From positions 13,560-77,559 of the forward strand of contig JAQIJD010000013.1 in the NCBI GenBank assembly GCA_036946415.1: a DNA stretch of 64,000 nt. Direction: 5' to 3'. Below, piece by piece: positions 25,530 through 36,738 of the stretch (the stretch's first letter is position 1; each line of letters starts with the position of its first letter). The notes beneath the pieces were generated by a model that did not search any database, was not told where the DNA came from, and saw nothing but the letters and a program-made list of their open reading frames with translations. Source of the stretch: Sphingomonas_Q fennica_A (GTDB lineage: Bacteria > Pseudomonadota > Alphaproteobacteria > Sphingomonadales > Sphingomonadaceae). A program made the translations under genes and the position numbers.

Positions 25530-26525
25530 TCAGATCCAGCCGGCCAGCTCGCGCTCGATCAGCCCGGCCAGCAGATCGATCCCCGCCGCCCCGTCGTTGA
25601 GGCAGGGGATGTAGTGGAACCGCTCGCCCCCGGCGCCCAGGAAACTGTCGCGCCCGCGCAGCGCCAGCTCCTCCAGCGTCTCCAGGCAATCGGCCGAGAA
25701 GCCGGGGGCGACGATCGCCAGCCGCCGGACGCCCTCGCGCGCCAGCCGCTCCAGCGTCGCGTCGGTCGCCGGCTCCAGCCATTTGGCGCGGCCGAAGCGG
25801 GACTGGAAGCTCGTCACCACCTCCCGCCCCAGCGCGTCGGACAGGAGGCGCGCGGTCTTGCGGCAGTGGCAGTGATAGGGATCGCCCAATTCCAGCGTCC
25901 GCTGCGGCATGCCGTGGAAGCTCGCCACCAGCACCTCGGGCACGAAATCGAGCGTCGCGAGGTCCGCCTCGATCGATCGGGCGAGGGCGGCGATATAGGC
26001 CGGATCGTCGTGATAGGGCGGCAGCGTACGGATCGCCGGCTGCCAGCGCATCGTGGCGAGCGCCGCGAACGCCCGGTCGTTGGCGGTGGCGGTCGTCGCC
26101 GCGCAATATTGGGGATAGAGCGGCGCGATCAGGATGCGCTCGCACCCGCCCGCCTTCAGCGCCGCCAGCCGATCGGCGATCGCCGGGCGGCCGTAGCGCA
26201 TCGCCCAGTCGACCACCGCCCGGCCCGCGAACCGCGCCGCCAGCGCCTGCCCTTGCGCGCGCGTGATCGCAGCGAGCGGCGATCCGTCCTCGCGCCACAC
26301 CTGCTGGTAGGCGTGCGCCGATTTCTTCGGCCGCGTCGTCAGCACGATCCCGCGCAGGATCGGCTGCCACAGGATCGGCGGTATCTCCACCACCCGCCGG
26401 TCGGACAGGAATTCGCCGAGATAGCGGCGCACCGCCGGCGCATCGGGTGCGTCGGGCGTGCCGAGGTTGACGATCAGGACGCCGATCCTCGGCGCCGCGA
26501 CCGGCGGGTGGCCGGCGGGGATCAT
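25530..26525 (-). CDS. hemH: ferrochelatase
   Basis: 331 aa. Inserts Fe(II) into protoporphyrin IX. Motifs: GVLIVNLGTPD, LYPQY(C), the catalytic His in VASFHGMPQRT, YHCHCRKTARLL, TSFQSRFGRAKWLEP and the conserved Glu region CLETLEEL. ATG at 26525 overlaps the stop of the upstream molybdoenzyme gene (ATGA), so translation is coupled. Confidence 0.95.
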   Translation of the reverse strand: MIPAGHPPVAAPRIGVLIVNLGTPDAPDAPAVRRYLGEFLSDRRVVEIPPILWQPILRGIVLTTRPKKSAHAYQQVWREDGSPLAAITRAQGQALAARFAGRAVVDWAMRYGRPAIADRLAALKAGGCERILIAPLYPQYCAATTATANDRAFAALATMRWQPAIRTLPPYHDDPAYIAALARSIEADLATLDFVPEVLVASFHGMPQRTLELGDPYHCHCRKTARLLSDALGREVVTSFQSRFGRAKWLEPATDATLERLAREGVRRLAIVAPGFSADCLETLEELALRGRDSFLGAGGERFHYIPCLNDGAAGIDLLAGLIERELAGWI

Positions 26526-28762
26526 GCCCGCTCCCCCAGCGGCAGGCGGCGCAGGCGCGGCGCGCCGCCCGCCGCCAGCGCATTGGCGAGCGCCGGGGCC
26601 AGCGGCGGCACCGCCAGTTCGGCGATCCCGCCGGGAGCCTCGCGACTGTCGATCATCTGCACCTCGATCTCCGGTATCTGGCCGATCAGCGGCAGGCCAA
26701 GGCCCGCGAAACCGCGCGCCACCGGCCGCCCGCCCGCGTAGGAAAAGCCCGGCCCCAGCGCATGCGCCAAGGCCCAGACGATCCCGCTCTCGATCTGCTG
26801 GCGGGCGCTGTCGGGGTGAATCAGCCGCCCCGCATCCACCGCCGCCACCACCCGCGGCACGGCAATGCCGGTGCCGCGCCGCTCCGCCTCGACCAGCAGG
26901 GCGATGACGCTGCCATAGGCGGCATGGACGGCCAGCCCCTGCCCGCCGCCCGGCCCGCTCCACCCGCCCGCGGCGGTGACGCGCTGGAGGCAGCGGGCAA
27001 GGCGCGGCTGCCCGCCGAGATGGCGGATGCGGAAGCCCAGCGGATCCTGCCCGCTCGCCGCGGCCAGTTCGTCCATGAAGCTTTCCGTGGCGAAGCAGGT
27101 CGCGGCGCGCGCGCCCGATCGCCAGACGCCGGTGGCGAGGCCGATCGCGGCGGGGGCGTGGCGGATGGTGACGGCGGGGAAGGCATAACAGGTCTCGGCC
27201 CCCGCCACCGCTTCCGGGTCGGCGGCGGTCGTGGGGGTATCGTCGCCGTCACGGAGGCGCGCCGCGGCGTCATGGCCGATCGCCGGGCTGGCGACGGTCG
27301 CCTCCCACGCCGCCACCGCGCCGTCGCCACCCAGCGTCGCCGCCAGCCGCACCAGCGCCGGCGCGCCGTGGCGGCCGCGCGCCGTCTCCTCCTCGCGCGA
27401 CCAGCTCAGCTGCACGGGCCGCTTCGCCTCGACGGCGATCGCCGCCGCCTGCGCGATCGCGTCCATCTCCAGCTTGCGGCCGAACCCGCCGCCGACGAAG
27501 GTCGGGAACAGCGTCACCTGCGCCTCGCCAAGCCCCGCGGCGCGGGCGGCGGCGGCGCGGGCCAGCGCCGGGGCCTGGGTCGGCGCCCATATCTCCAGCC
27601 GCCCGGCGGCAAGGCGCGCGGTGGCCGCCAGCGGCTCGATCGTGGCATGCGGCATCGACGGCAGCGCGTAATCGGCGGTGTGTCGCACGCCGCCCGCCGG
27701 TGCCTCGGCGGCGGTGCCGATCACCTCGCCCCCGCCCGCCATCGCCGTAGCGAGCGCGGCGGCGATCGCGGCATCGTCGATCGGCGTGCCCCCGGCGAAG
27801 CGGATCCGCGCGGCCGCCGCGGCGCGCTCCGCCGCCCAGCCGTTGGCGGCGACCACCGCCACCCACCCCTCGCGGCGGACGATCGCCACCACCCCCGGCA
27901 CCGCCCGCGCCGCCGCCTCGTCCACCGCCGCCACCGTCTCGCCGGGGCCGCCCGTGCGGACGGCGGCATGGACGAGGCCGGGCAGCCGCACGTCGCCGGC
28001 ATATTGCGCGGTGCCGTCCACCTTGGAGGGATGGTCGATCCGCGGCACCGCCCGGCCGGAAATGCCGCCCTCGCCCGGCTCGCGCAGCGGCAAGGCCGTC
28101 GGCGGGGCGAAGCCGACGGCGGCGGCGGCCACCTCGCCGAAGCGGATCTTCTCCTCGCCATGCGTGACGAAGCCGGCCGCGGTGTCGAGCGCCTGCCAGT
28201 CGGCGTTGAACCGTTCGGCCGCCGCCATGCACAGCAGCGCCCGCGCCGCCGCCCCCGCCGCGCGCAGCGGCGGCTCGAACGCGCGGATCGAGCTCGATCC
28301 CGCCGTCAGCATCCACGCCGCCCGCCGCTCCGCCTGCGGCCCGACATGCGCCAGCGCCCGGTCGATGGCGGAAGGGTGGAGGCCGGCGATCCCCTCCGCC
28401 AGCGCCACGGCATTGGCGTAGAGCGGGCTGATCGGCGCCGGCTCGACGCCGATCGTCCGCCAGTCCGCCCCCAGTTCGTCCGCCAGCATCTGCGGCAGCG
28501 CAGTCCACGCGCCCTGCCCGGTCTCCGCCTGCGGTACGACGACGGTGACGTGCCCGTCCTCCCCGATCTTGAGATAGGCGCCGAGGATCGTCTCGCCCGG
28601 CGCGGCCACGAGGTTCGGGCGATAGCGGCGCGGCCACAGCCCCCAGGCGACGACCAGCCCTACGCCAGCACCACCGCCCACCAGCAATTGCCGGCGGCTG
28701 ACGATCGGCCCCGCGGGCGCCCGGCGGGCGGCGGGGGTGCGGGCGGGATCGGGCGGCACCAT
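26522..28762 (-). CDS. molybdopterin-binding aldehyde/isoquinoline oxidase-type large subunit
   Basis: 746 aa. Resembles IorB-like xanthine-dehydrogenase family subunits. N-terminal twin-Arg-type signal SRRQLLVGGGAGVG suggests export. Blocks include VVPQAETGQGAWTALPQMLADELGADW, VFPTF-like FVGGGFGRKLEMDAIAQAA and a C-terminal GGIAELAVPPLAPALANAL (catalytic Glu region). The usual partner with two 2Fe-2S clusters (IorA type) is not adjacent, which is odd; it may be encoded elsewhere. Substrate unknown. Confidence 0.85.
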   Translation of the reverse strand: MVPPDPARTPAARRAPAGPIVSRRQLLVGGGAGVGLVVAWGLWPRRYRPNLVAAPGETILGAYLKIGEDGHVTVVVPQAETGQGAWTALPQMLADELGADWRTIGVEPAPISPLYANAVALAEGIAGLHPSAIDRALAHVGPQAERRAAWMLTAGSSSIRAFEPPLRAAGAAARALLCMAAAERFNADWQALDTAAGFVTHGEEKIRFGEVAAAAVGFAPPTALPLREPGEGGISGRAVPRIDHPSKVDGTAQYAGDVRLPGLVHAAVRTGGPGETVAAVDEAAARAVPGVVAIVRREGWVAVVAANGWAAERAAAAARIRFAGGTPIDDAAIAAALATAMAGGGEVIGTAAEAPAGGVRHTADYALPSMPHATIEPLAATARLAAGRLEIWAPTQAPALARAAAARAAGLGEAQVTLFPTFVGGGFGRKLEMDAIAQAAAIAVEAKRPVQLSWSREEETARGRHGAPALVRLAATLGGDGAVAAWEATVASPAIGHDAAARLRDGDDTPTTAADPEAVAGAETCYAFPAVTIRHAPAAIGLATGVWRSGARAATCFATESFMDELAAASGQDPLGFRIRHLGGQPRLARCLQRVTAAGGWSGPGGGQGLAVHAAYGSVIALLVEAERRGTGIAVPRVVAAVDAGRLIHPDSARQQIESGIVWALAHALGPGFSYAGGRPVARGFAGLGLPLIGQIPEIEVQMIDSREAPGGIAELAVPPLAPALANALAAGGAPRLRRLPLGERA

Positions 28763-28817
28763 CCCCCGCCCATAGCAAAGCCCCCGCCCCCCGCCAGCCC
28801 CTCGCCGCGATCCGCGG

Positions 28818-29504
28818 TCAGCCGTCCGCGCGCAGCCGGTATCCGACGCCCAGTTCGTTCGCGATCACGCTGCCCACCGGGCCGGGCATCTCCAGCTTCT
28901 GGCGCAGGTTGCGGATGACGATGCGCAGATATTCGACGCGCGGATCCTCGTCCGCCGCCCAGCAGGCGGTGAGCAGCCGGTCGTGCGTCACCACCCGGCC
29001 GATATGCTGCGCCAGCAGACCCAACACCGCATATTCCTTGCGCGTCAGATGCACGTCGCTGCCGCCGCGGCGCACGATCCGCCGATCGACATCGATCTCG
29101 ATATCGCCACGCCGCACGATCCGGACGGCCTGCCCCGACGCGCCTCGGTGACGCAACGCCACGCGCAGCCGCGCGAGCAATTCCTCCGTATCGAACGGCT
29201 TGGTGACGAAATCGTCCGCCCCCAGGTCGAGCGCCGCGACCTTCTCGTCCACCGCATCGCGCGCCGAAACGACGAGGATCACCGCATCGCCCTCGGCGCG
29301 CAGCAGCGGGATGATCGACAGGCCGTCGCGATCGGGCAGGCCGAGGTCGAGCAGGATCGCGGCGGGCCGCTCGGCCGCCGCCTGCCGCAGCGCGGTGCGC
29401 GCGTCCCCCGCCTCCACCACCATATGATCGGCGCGGGCCAGCGTGTTGCGCAGCAGCCGGCGGATCGCGGCATCGTCGTCCACCACCAGGATCGTGCCCG
29501 CCAT
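28818..29504 (-). CDS. kdpE: response regulator KdpE
   Basis: 228 aa OmpR-family regulator. The receiver has ILVVDDDAAIRR, the phosphoacceptor Asp in AAILLDLGLPDRDG, and Lys in VTKPFD. The winged helix is HLTRKEYAVLGLLAQHIG and YLRIVIRNLRQKLE. Last gene of the kdp operon, activating it under potassium limitation. Starts 1 bp beyond the kdpD stop region. Confidence 0.95.
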   Translation of the reverse strand: MAGTILVVDDDAAIRRLLRNTLARADHMVVEAGDARTALRQAAAERPAAILLDLGLPDRDGLSIIPLLRAEGDAVILVVSARDAVDEKVAALDLGADDFVTKPFDTEELLARLRVALRHRGASGQAVRIVRRGDIEIDVDRRIVRRGGSDVHLTRKEYAVLGLLAQHIGRVVTHDRLLTACWAADEDPRVEYLRIVIRNLRQKLEMPGPVGSVIANELGVGYRLRADG

Positions 29505-29505
29505 G

Positions 29506-32190
29506 TCAGGCGATGTCCGCCGCCGGCGTGCGGACGATCAGGTGCGCGGGGAAGACGAGCGCGAAGGCGGCGCCCGCCCCGTCGGGCCGGTTGGCGGCCT
29601 CTACCGTCAGCCCCATCGCCTCGCCGAAGGCCTTGACGATGGCGAGGCCGAGGCCCGTGCCGCCGATCGCACGGTCCGATCCTTCCAGCCGGCGGAACGT
29701 CTCGAACACCGCGCCCTCCTGCCCCGCCGGCAGGCCGGGGCCATGATCCAGCACCGCCAGCCGCAACTGGCCGAAATGGTTGCGGCCTTCGATCACGATC
29801 TCGGTGCCCGGCGCGCCATAGCGGCCGGCATTGTCGAGCAGGTTGAGCAGGCAGTGGTGCAGCAATTGCGGATCGGCACGGACCAGCGGCAGGTCGGGCG
29901 GCACGTCCAGCCGCACGGCATGCCCTTCGAGCGCGCGGCGCGCATCGTGCGCGGCGCCGGTCACCGCGTCGCTCAGGTCGGTCGCCTCGATGTTCAGCTT
30001 CAGCGCCCCCGCCTCGACCCGCGCCATGTCCAGCAGATTGGCGACGAAGCGGGCGAGCCGCTGCGCCTCGCTCTCGATCGTGCCGATCAGTTCGGGCGTG
30101 GCGCCGTGGCGGAGCTGTGCCGCCGCCGCGATCACCGCCGTCAGCGGCGTTCGCAAGTCGTGGCTGACGGAGGACAGGAGGGCGGCGCGCAGCCGGTCGC
30201 GCGTCCGCACCGCATCGACATCGCGCATTTCGGCCTCGAGCCGCAGCCGTTCCAGCACCAGGGCGGCCTGGTCGATCAGGCTGCCGAGCAGCGGCCGCTG
30301 GTCCGCGCGCACCGGATTGCCCGCCTTATCGCTGGCGACGCCCAGCACGCCCAACACCCGCTCGCCCGCCTTCATCGGCTGGAACAGCCAGTCGGATGCG
30401 GCCAGCGTGCCCGATCCGCGTCCGGCGGCGCTGCCGGTGTCGAAGGCCCAGCCCGCCGCGGCATTGTCCATCGTGTCGAGACGGTAGGCGGGGTCGCTCG
30501 CCGCCAGTATCTGGAGGTCCGGGCCGTCGCCCCGGCCGAGCAGCACGACCTGCACGTCGAGCAGCCGGCGGACATCGTCGCAGATCATCTGCGCTGCGAC
30601 ATCGCGATCGTTCACCCCCGCGATCTGCCGCAGGAAGCCGGCCAGCGTCGCGTTCGTCCGCGCGCTCGCCGCGGCCAGGTCCGCCTGCGCGCGCACCCGC
30701 GCGGTCAGCTGGCTGGTGGCGACGGCGATGCCCAGCAGGACCACGATCGAGACGAGATTCTCCGGATTGCTGACGGTCAGCGTCCCCGTCGGCGGCAGGA
30801 AGAAGAAATTATAGGCGAGGCTGGACGCGATCCCCGCATAGAGGCCGGTGCGCAGGCCGAACAGGCTGGCCGCCGCCATCACGGGCAGCAGGTAGAGCAA
30901 CGCCACGTTGCCGAGATCGAGGATCCGGAACAGCGCGCCGGCAAGCCCGGTCACGCCCGCCACCAGCGCGGTCGTGATCGCATAGCCCGTGCGCGTGCCC
31001 CATTGCGGCGGCCGCCGCCGCGGCCGCTGCCGCGCCTCCGGCGCGGTCGGCATCGGCAGGACGTGGACGGTCACGTCGGGCGTGTCGCGCACCAGCCGGT
31101 CGACCACCGATCCGTGCCGCAGCTCGAACCAGCGCGAGCGGTTGGACTTGCCCAGCACCAGCTGCGTCGCGCGCAGATCGACGAGGACGGACTGGATGCC
31201 CGCCACCACGGTCGCGGCCGGCACCGTCGCCACCGCCCCGCCCAGCTGCGTCGCCAGCGTCATCGCCGCCGCGATGCGGGCATGTTGCGCATCGGTGAAC
31301 TGGGCGGCACGCGGCGTCTCCACGAACACCGCCGTCCACGGGCCGCGCAGCCCGTCCGCCACCCGTTTGGCGGCGCGGACCAGCGTGTCGCAGCCCGGCA
31401 GTTCGCTGATCGCCACGACGATCCGGTCGCCGCCCGCCCAGGTGCCGCCCAGGCCGAGGGCGCGCACATCCTCCAGCATCCGCGCGTCCACCGCCTGCGC
31501 CGCGCGGCGCAGCGCCAGCTCGCGCAAGGCCGACAGGTTCGACCGGGAGAAGAAATGGCCGAGCGCGCGCGTCGCCTCGGCCGGCAGATAGACCTTGCCC
31601 GCCTTCAGCCGCTCGATCAGTTCGTCGGGCGGGATGTCGACGACCTCGATCTCGGCCGCCTCGAGGATGCTGTCGGGCACCGTCTCGCGCACGCGCACGC
31701 GCGTGAAGCTGGCGACGACGTCGTTGAGGCTTTCGACATGCTGGATGTTGACGGTCGAATAGACGTCGATGCCCGCCGCGAGCAGTTCCTCGACATCCTG
31801 ATGGCGTTTGGGGTGGCGGCTGCCCGGCGCGTTGCTGTGCGCCAGTTCGTCGACGAGGACGAGGCGGGGGCGGCGGGCGAGGATCGCGTCCAGGTCCATC
31901 TCGCAGAGCGTGCGGCCCTCGTAGGCCATGTCGCGGCGGGCGACGATCTCGTGCCCGCGGAGCAGCGCCTCCGTCTCGGCGCGGCCGTGCGTCTCGACCA
32001 CGCCGATCACGACATCCACGCCGTCGCGTCGCCGCGCGGCACCTTCCGACAGCATCTCGTAGGTCTTGCCGACACCGGGGGCCGCGCCCAGGAAGATCTT
32101 CAGCCGCCCCCGGCCCTCCTGCGCGGCCGCGCGCAGCAGGGCGTCGGGATCGGGGCGTCCCGCCTCCGGGCCGGGGCCGGCGACCGCCAT
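29506..32190 (-). CDS. kdpD: potassium sensor histidine kinase KdpD
   Basis: 894 aa. N-terminal KdpD domain with Walker-type GAAPGVGKTYEMLSEG and LVDELAHSNAPGSRHPKR, a USP domain, four membrane segments near residues 395-490, a GAF region, the H-box SSVSHDLRTPLTAVIAA and the ATPase N/G boxes (LNLLDNAGRYG, DHGPGLP, GTGLGLAIVK). Senses potassium limitation. Start overlaps the kdpC stop (TGATG). Confidence 0.97.
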   Translation of the reverse strand: MAVAGPGPEAGRPDPDALLRAAAQEGRGRLKIFLGAAPGVGKTYEMLSEGAARRRDGVDVVIGVVETHGRAETEALLRGHEIVARRDMAYEGRTLCEMDLDAILARRPRLVLVDELAHSNAPGSRHPKRHQDVEELLAAGIDVYSTVNIQHVESLNDVVASFTRVRVRETVPDSILEAAEIEVVDIPPDELIERLKAGKVYLPAEATRALGHFFSRSNLSALRELALRRAAQAVDARMLEDVRALGLGGTWAGGDRIVVAISELPGCDTLVRAAKRVADGLRGPWTAVFVETPRAAQFTDAQHARIAAAMTLATQLGGAVATVPAATVVAGIQSVLVDLRATQLVLGKSNRSRWFELRHGSVVDRLVRDTPDVTVHVLPMPTAPEARQRPRRRPPQWGTRTGYAITTALVAGVTGLAGALFRILDLGNVALLYLLPVMAAASLFGLRTGLYAGIASSLAYNFFFLPPTGTLTVSNPENLVSIVVLLGIAVATSQLTARVRAQADLAAASARTNATLAGFLRQIAGVNDRDVAAQMICDDVRRLLDVQVVLLGRGDGPDLQILAASDPAYRLDTMDNAAAGWAFDTGSAAGRGSGTLAASDWLFQPMKAGERVLGVLGVASDKAGNPVRADQRPLLGSLIDQAALVLERLRLEAEMRDVDAVRTRDRLRAALLSSVSHDLRTPLTAVIAAAAQLRHGATPELIGTIESEAQRLARFVANLLDMARVEAGALKLNIEATDLSDAVTGAAHDARRALEGHAVRLDVPPDLPLVRADPQLLHHCLLNLLDNAGRYGAPGTEIVIEGRNHFGQLRLAVLDHGPGLPAGQEGAVFETFRRLEGSDRAIGGTGLGLAIVKAFGEAMGLTVEAANRPDGAGAAFALVFPAHLIVRTPAADIA

Positions 32191-32762
32191 CAGCGCAGGC
32201 GCGCGTCCAGCGTCCGGTTGAGCGCCAGCACGTTGACGTGGGGCGCACCGAAGATCGACGTGTCCGTCCCGCCCGCCACGATCGCCCGCACGCGATCGAC
32301 GGCAACGCCCCGCACCCGCGCGATCCGCGGCGCCTGCGCCAGCGCCGCCGCGGGCGACAGATCGGGATCGAGGCCCGATCCGCTGGCGGTGACCAGGTCG
32401 GCCGGCAGCGCGTCCGTCACCCCCTCGCCGCGGCGCCTGGCGATCTCGGGCATCACCCGGTCGACCAGCGCCTGCGCGGCGGGACCGAGGTTCGATCCGG
32501 ACGAGGCGAGCCCGTCGTAGCCCTTGCCGGCGGCCGACGGCCGGGTCTGGAAATAGCGATCGGCGGTGAACGCCTGCCCGATCACGGTCGAGCCGATCAC
32601 CCGGCCCGCCGCGTCGCGGACGAGGCTGCCGTTGGCCTGTGCGGGGAACACCGCCTGGCCGATGCCGGTCATCGCCAGCGGATAGGCGATGCCGAGGAGC
32701 GCCGCGAACAGGATCGTCATCACGATCGTGGGGCGGAGCGCGGAGGTAAAGTCATTGCCCAT
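32190..32762 (-). CDS. kdpC: K+-transporting ATPase subunit C
   Basis: 190 aa. One N-terminal membrane helix (TIVMTILFAALLGIAYPLAMTG), then the periplasmic part with IGSTVIGQAF, RYFQTRPSA, SGSNLGPA and DLVTASGSGLDPDLSP, all KdpC signatures. Stabilises the KdpFABC complex. Confidence 0.97.
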   Translation of the reverse strand: MGNDFTSALRPTIVMTILFAALLGIAYPLAMTGIGQAVFPAQANGSLVRDAAGRVIGSTVIGQAFTADRYFQTRPSAAGKGYDGLASSGSNLGPAAQALVDRVMPEIARRRGEGVTDALPADLVTASGSGLDPDLSPAAALAQAPRIARVRGVAVDRVRAIVAGGTDTSIFGAPHVNVLALNRTLDARLR

Positions 32763-32774
32763 GCCGATAATCCT

Positions 32775-34808
<2,034 letters not shown>

Positions 34809-34821
34809 ATTGGCCCCCGTG

Positions 34822-36525
34822 TCAGGAAAGCTGGCCGCGGATCATGCCGAGATGATCCGCGATGGGGCCGAGCGCGAGGCCCGGCAGGAAGGTGAGGCCG
34901 CCCAGGATCAGGATGATCCCGACGAGCAGGCCGACCCAGAGGCCCCCGGTCGTCGGGAAGGAGCCGGCGCTCTCCGGCGTATGGCGCTTGGCCGCCAGGC
35001 TGCCGGCGATCGCCAGCATCGGCACGATCACGAAGAAGCGGCCGAACCACATCGCCACGCCCAGCAGCCCGTTGTAATAGGGCGTGTTGGCCGTCAGCCC
35101 CGCGAACGCCGATCCGTTGTTCCCCACCGCGCTGGTGAAGGCGTAGAGGATTTCGCTGAACCCGTGCGGCCCCTTGTTGAGCGGCCCCGCCAGCCCCTGT
35201 TGCAGCACCGACGACAGCGAAGTCAGCCCCAGGATCGCGAGCGGCAGCACCGCGATCGCCAGCACCGCCAGCTTCACCTCGCGGGCCTCGATCTTCTTGC
35301 CGACATATTCGGGGGTGCGACCCACCATCAGCCCGGCGACGAACACCGCGAGGATCGCGAACAGCAGGAAGCCGTAGATGCCCGCGCCGACGCCGCCGAT
35401 CACGACTTCGCCAAGCTGCATGTTGAACAGCGGGATCATCCCGCCCAGCGGCGTGAAGCTGTCGAGCATCGCGTTCACCGCGCCGCACGAGGCGGCGGTG
35501 GTGACGACCGCGAACAGGGCCGACGCGGCGATGCCGAAGCGCACCTCCTTGCCCTCCATATTGCCGCCGGCGACGCCCAGCCGGTGCAGCACCGGATTGC
35601 CTGCGGCCTCCTGCGCATAGGTGACGGCGACGCCAGCGAGGAACAGGATCACCATCGCCGCCAGGATCGCCCAGCCCTGCCGCGGATTGCCGACCGCCTT
35701 GCCGAACGTCCATGTCAGCCCGAAACCGATCACGAAGATCGACAGCATCTGCACGAAGTTGGTGAGGGCAGTCGGATTCTCGAACGGGTGGGCGCTGTTG
35801 GCATTGAAGAAGCCGCCGCCGTTGGTGCCCAGCATCTTGATCGCGTCCTGGCTGGCCACCGGCCCGAGCAGGATCGACTGGCGCCCCCCCTCCAGCGTCG
35901 AGATGTCGACCACGCCCGCCAGCGTCTGCGGCACGCCGCTCGCGATCAGGAAGACGGTATAGACGATGCACGCCGGCAGCAGCAGGTAGAGCGTGACGCG
36001 CGTCATATCGGCCCAGAAATTGCCGATCGTCGCCGCGCTGCGCCGCGCGAAGCCGCGGAACAGCGCGAAGGCGAGCGCGATGCCCGTCGCCGCGGAGAGG
36101 AAATTGTGGATCGTCAGCCCCAGCATCTGGGCGAGGTTCGACATCGTCGACTCGCCGCCGTAGCTCTGCCAGTTGGTGTTGGTGGTGAAGCTGATCGCGG
36201 TGTTGAAGGCGAGATCGGGCGACAGCCCGGCCAGCCCCTGCGGATTGCCCGGCAGCACGCCTTGCAGCCGCAGCACCGCATAGGTCAGCAGCAGCAGCGC
36301 GACGTTGAACAGCAGCATGTGCACCGCGTAGCGGCGCCAGCCCTGTTCAACGCCCGGATCGATTCCGGCAAGCGCATAGAAACCGCGCTCGACGGGGCCG
36401 AGCACGACATGGAGCGGCGTCCGCCGCCCCTCGTAGAGCGCGTGGAGCCACAGGCCCACGGGCTTGGTGAGCGCCAGCAGGATGCCGACGAACGAGAGGA
36501 TCAGGAACCAGCCCTGCACGGTCAT
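34822..36525 (-). CDS. kdpA: K+-transporting ATPase subunit A
   Basis: 567 aa, ten or more membrane helices, the K+-selective subunit. Four selectivity-filter loops are visible, including SFTTNTNWQSYGGES, GTNGGGFFNANSAHPFENP and TSAVGNNGSAFAGL. Starts 13 nt after kdpF ends. Confidence 0.97.
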   Translation of the reverse strand: MTVQGWFLILSFVGILLALTKPVGLWLHALYEGRRTPLHVVLGPVERGFYALAGIDPGVEQGWRRYAVHMLLFNVALLLLTYAVLRLQGVLPGNPQGLAGLSPDLAFNTAISFTTNTNWQSYGGESTMSNLAQMLGLTIHNFLSAATGIALAFALFRGFARRSAATIGNFWADMTRVTLYLLLPACIVYTVFLIASGVPQTLAGVVDISTLEGGRQSILLGPVASQDAIKMLGTNGGGFFNANSAHPFENPTALTNFVQMLSIFVIGFGLTWTFGKAVGNPRQGWAILAAMVILFLAGVAVTYAQEAAGNPVLHRLGVAGGNMEGKEVRFGIAASALFAVVTTAASCGAVNAMLDSFTPLGGMIPLFNMQLGEVVIGGVGAGIYGFLLFAILAVFVAGLMVGRTPEYVGKKIEAREVKLAVLAIAVLPLAILGLTSLSSVLQQGLAGPLNKGPHGFSEILYAFTSAVGNNGSAFAGLTANTPYYNGLLGVAMWFGRFFVIVPMLAIAGSLAAKRHTPESAGSFPTTGGLWVGLLVGIILILGGLTFLPGLALGPIADHLGMIRGQLS

Positions 36526-36537
36526 GGGTCGCCCCCT

Positions 36538-36627
36538 TCAGAAGCGTTCGGGGCGGATCAGCACGCCCACGAGATAGACGAGCAGGCCGAGCGCGGTCGG
36601 CGCGGCCAGCCAGAGATCGAGCGTCAT
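36538..36627 (-). CDS. kdpF: K+-transporting ATPase subunit F (29 aa)
   Basis: A single-helix peptide MTLDLWLAAPTALGLLVYLV...RPERF. The arrangement (helix then RPE/RF end) is the KdpF signature; it stabilises KdpFABC. GGGAGAA site upstream. Easily missed because of its size. Confidence 0.92.
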   Translation of the reverse strand: MTLDLWLAAPTALGLLVYLVGVLIRPERF

Positions 36628-36640
36628 CGCTTTTTCTCCC

Positions 36641-36727
36641 TCACGCGTCGCACAGGCGGGCATAAGCGAGCGTCAACGCGGACAGGCCGGCGACGATCGC
36701 GATCCAGACGAGATCCTGCATCTTCAT
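36641..36727 (-). CDS. 28-aa single-helix peptide upstream of kdpF
   Basis: MKMQDLVWIAIVAGLSALTL...YARLCDA: one membrane helix, 13 nt ahead of kdpF, on the same strand, between the porin and kdpF. A similar micropeptide is often present ahead of kdpF in alphaproteobacteria (from memory). An AAGG site precedes the ATG at 36727; the ATG at 36721 is an alternative. Role unknown, perhaps another small subunit of the transporter. Confidence 0.65.
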   Translation of the reverse strand: MKMQDLVWIAIVAGLSALTLAYARLCDA

Positions 36728-36738
36728 CCTTTCGATGG

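Noticed and set aside
29443..32520. 1025-aa plus-strand frame opposite kdpD
   Set aside because: Antisense shadow of an intact kdpD; His/Arg/Ala-rich nonsense composition.
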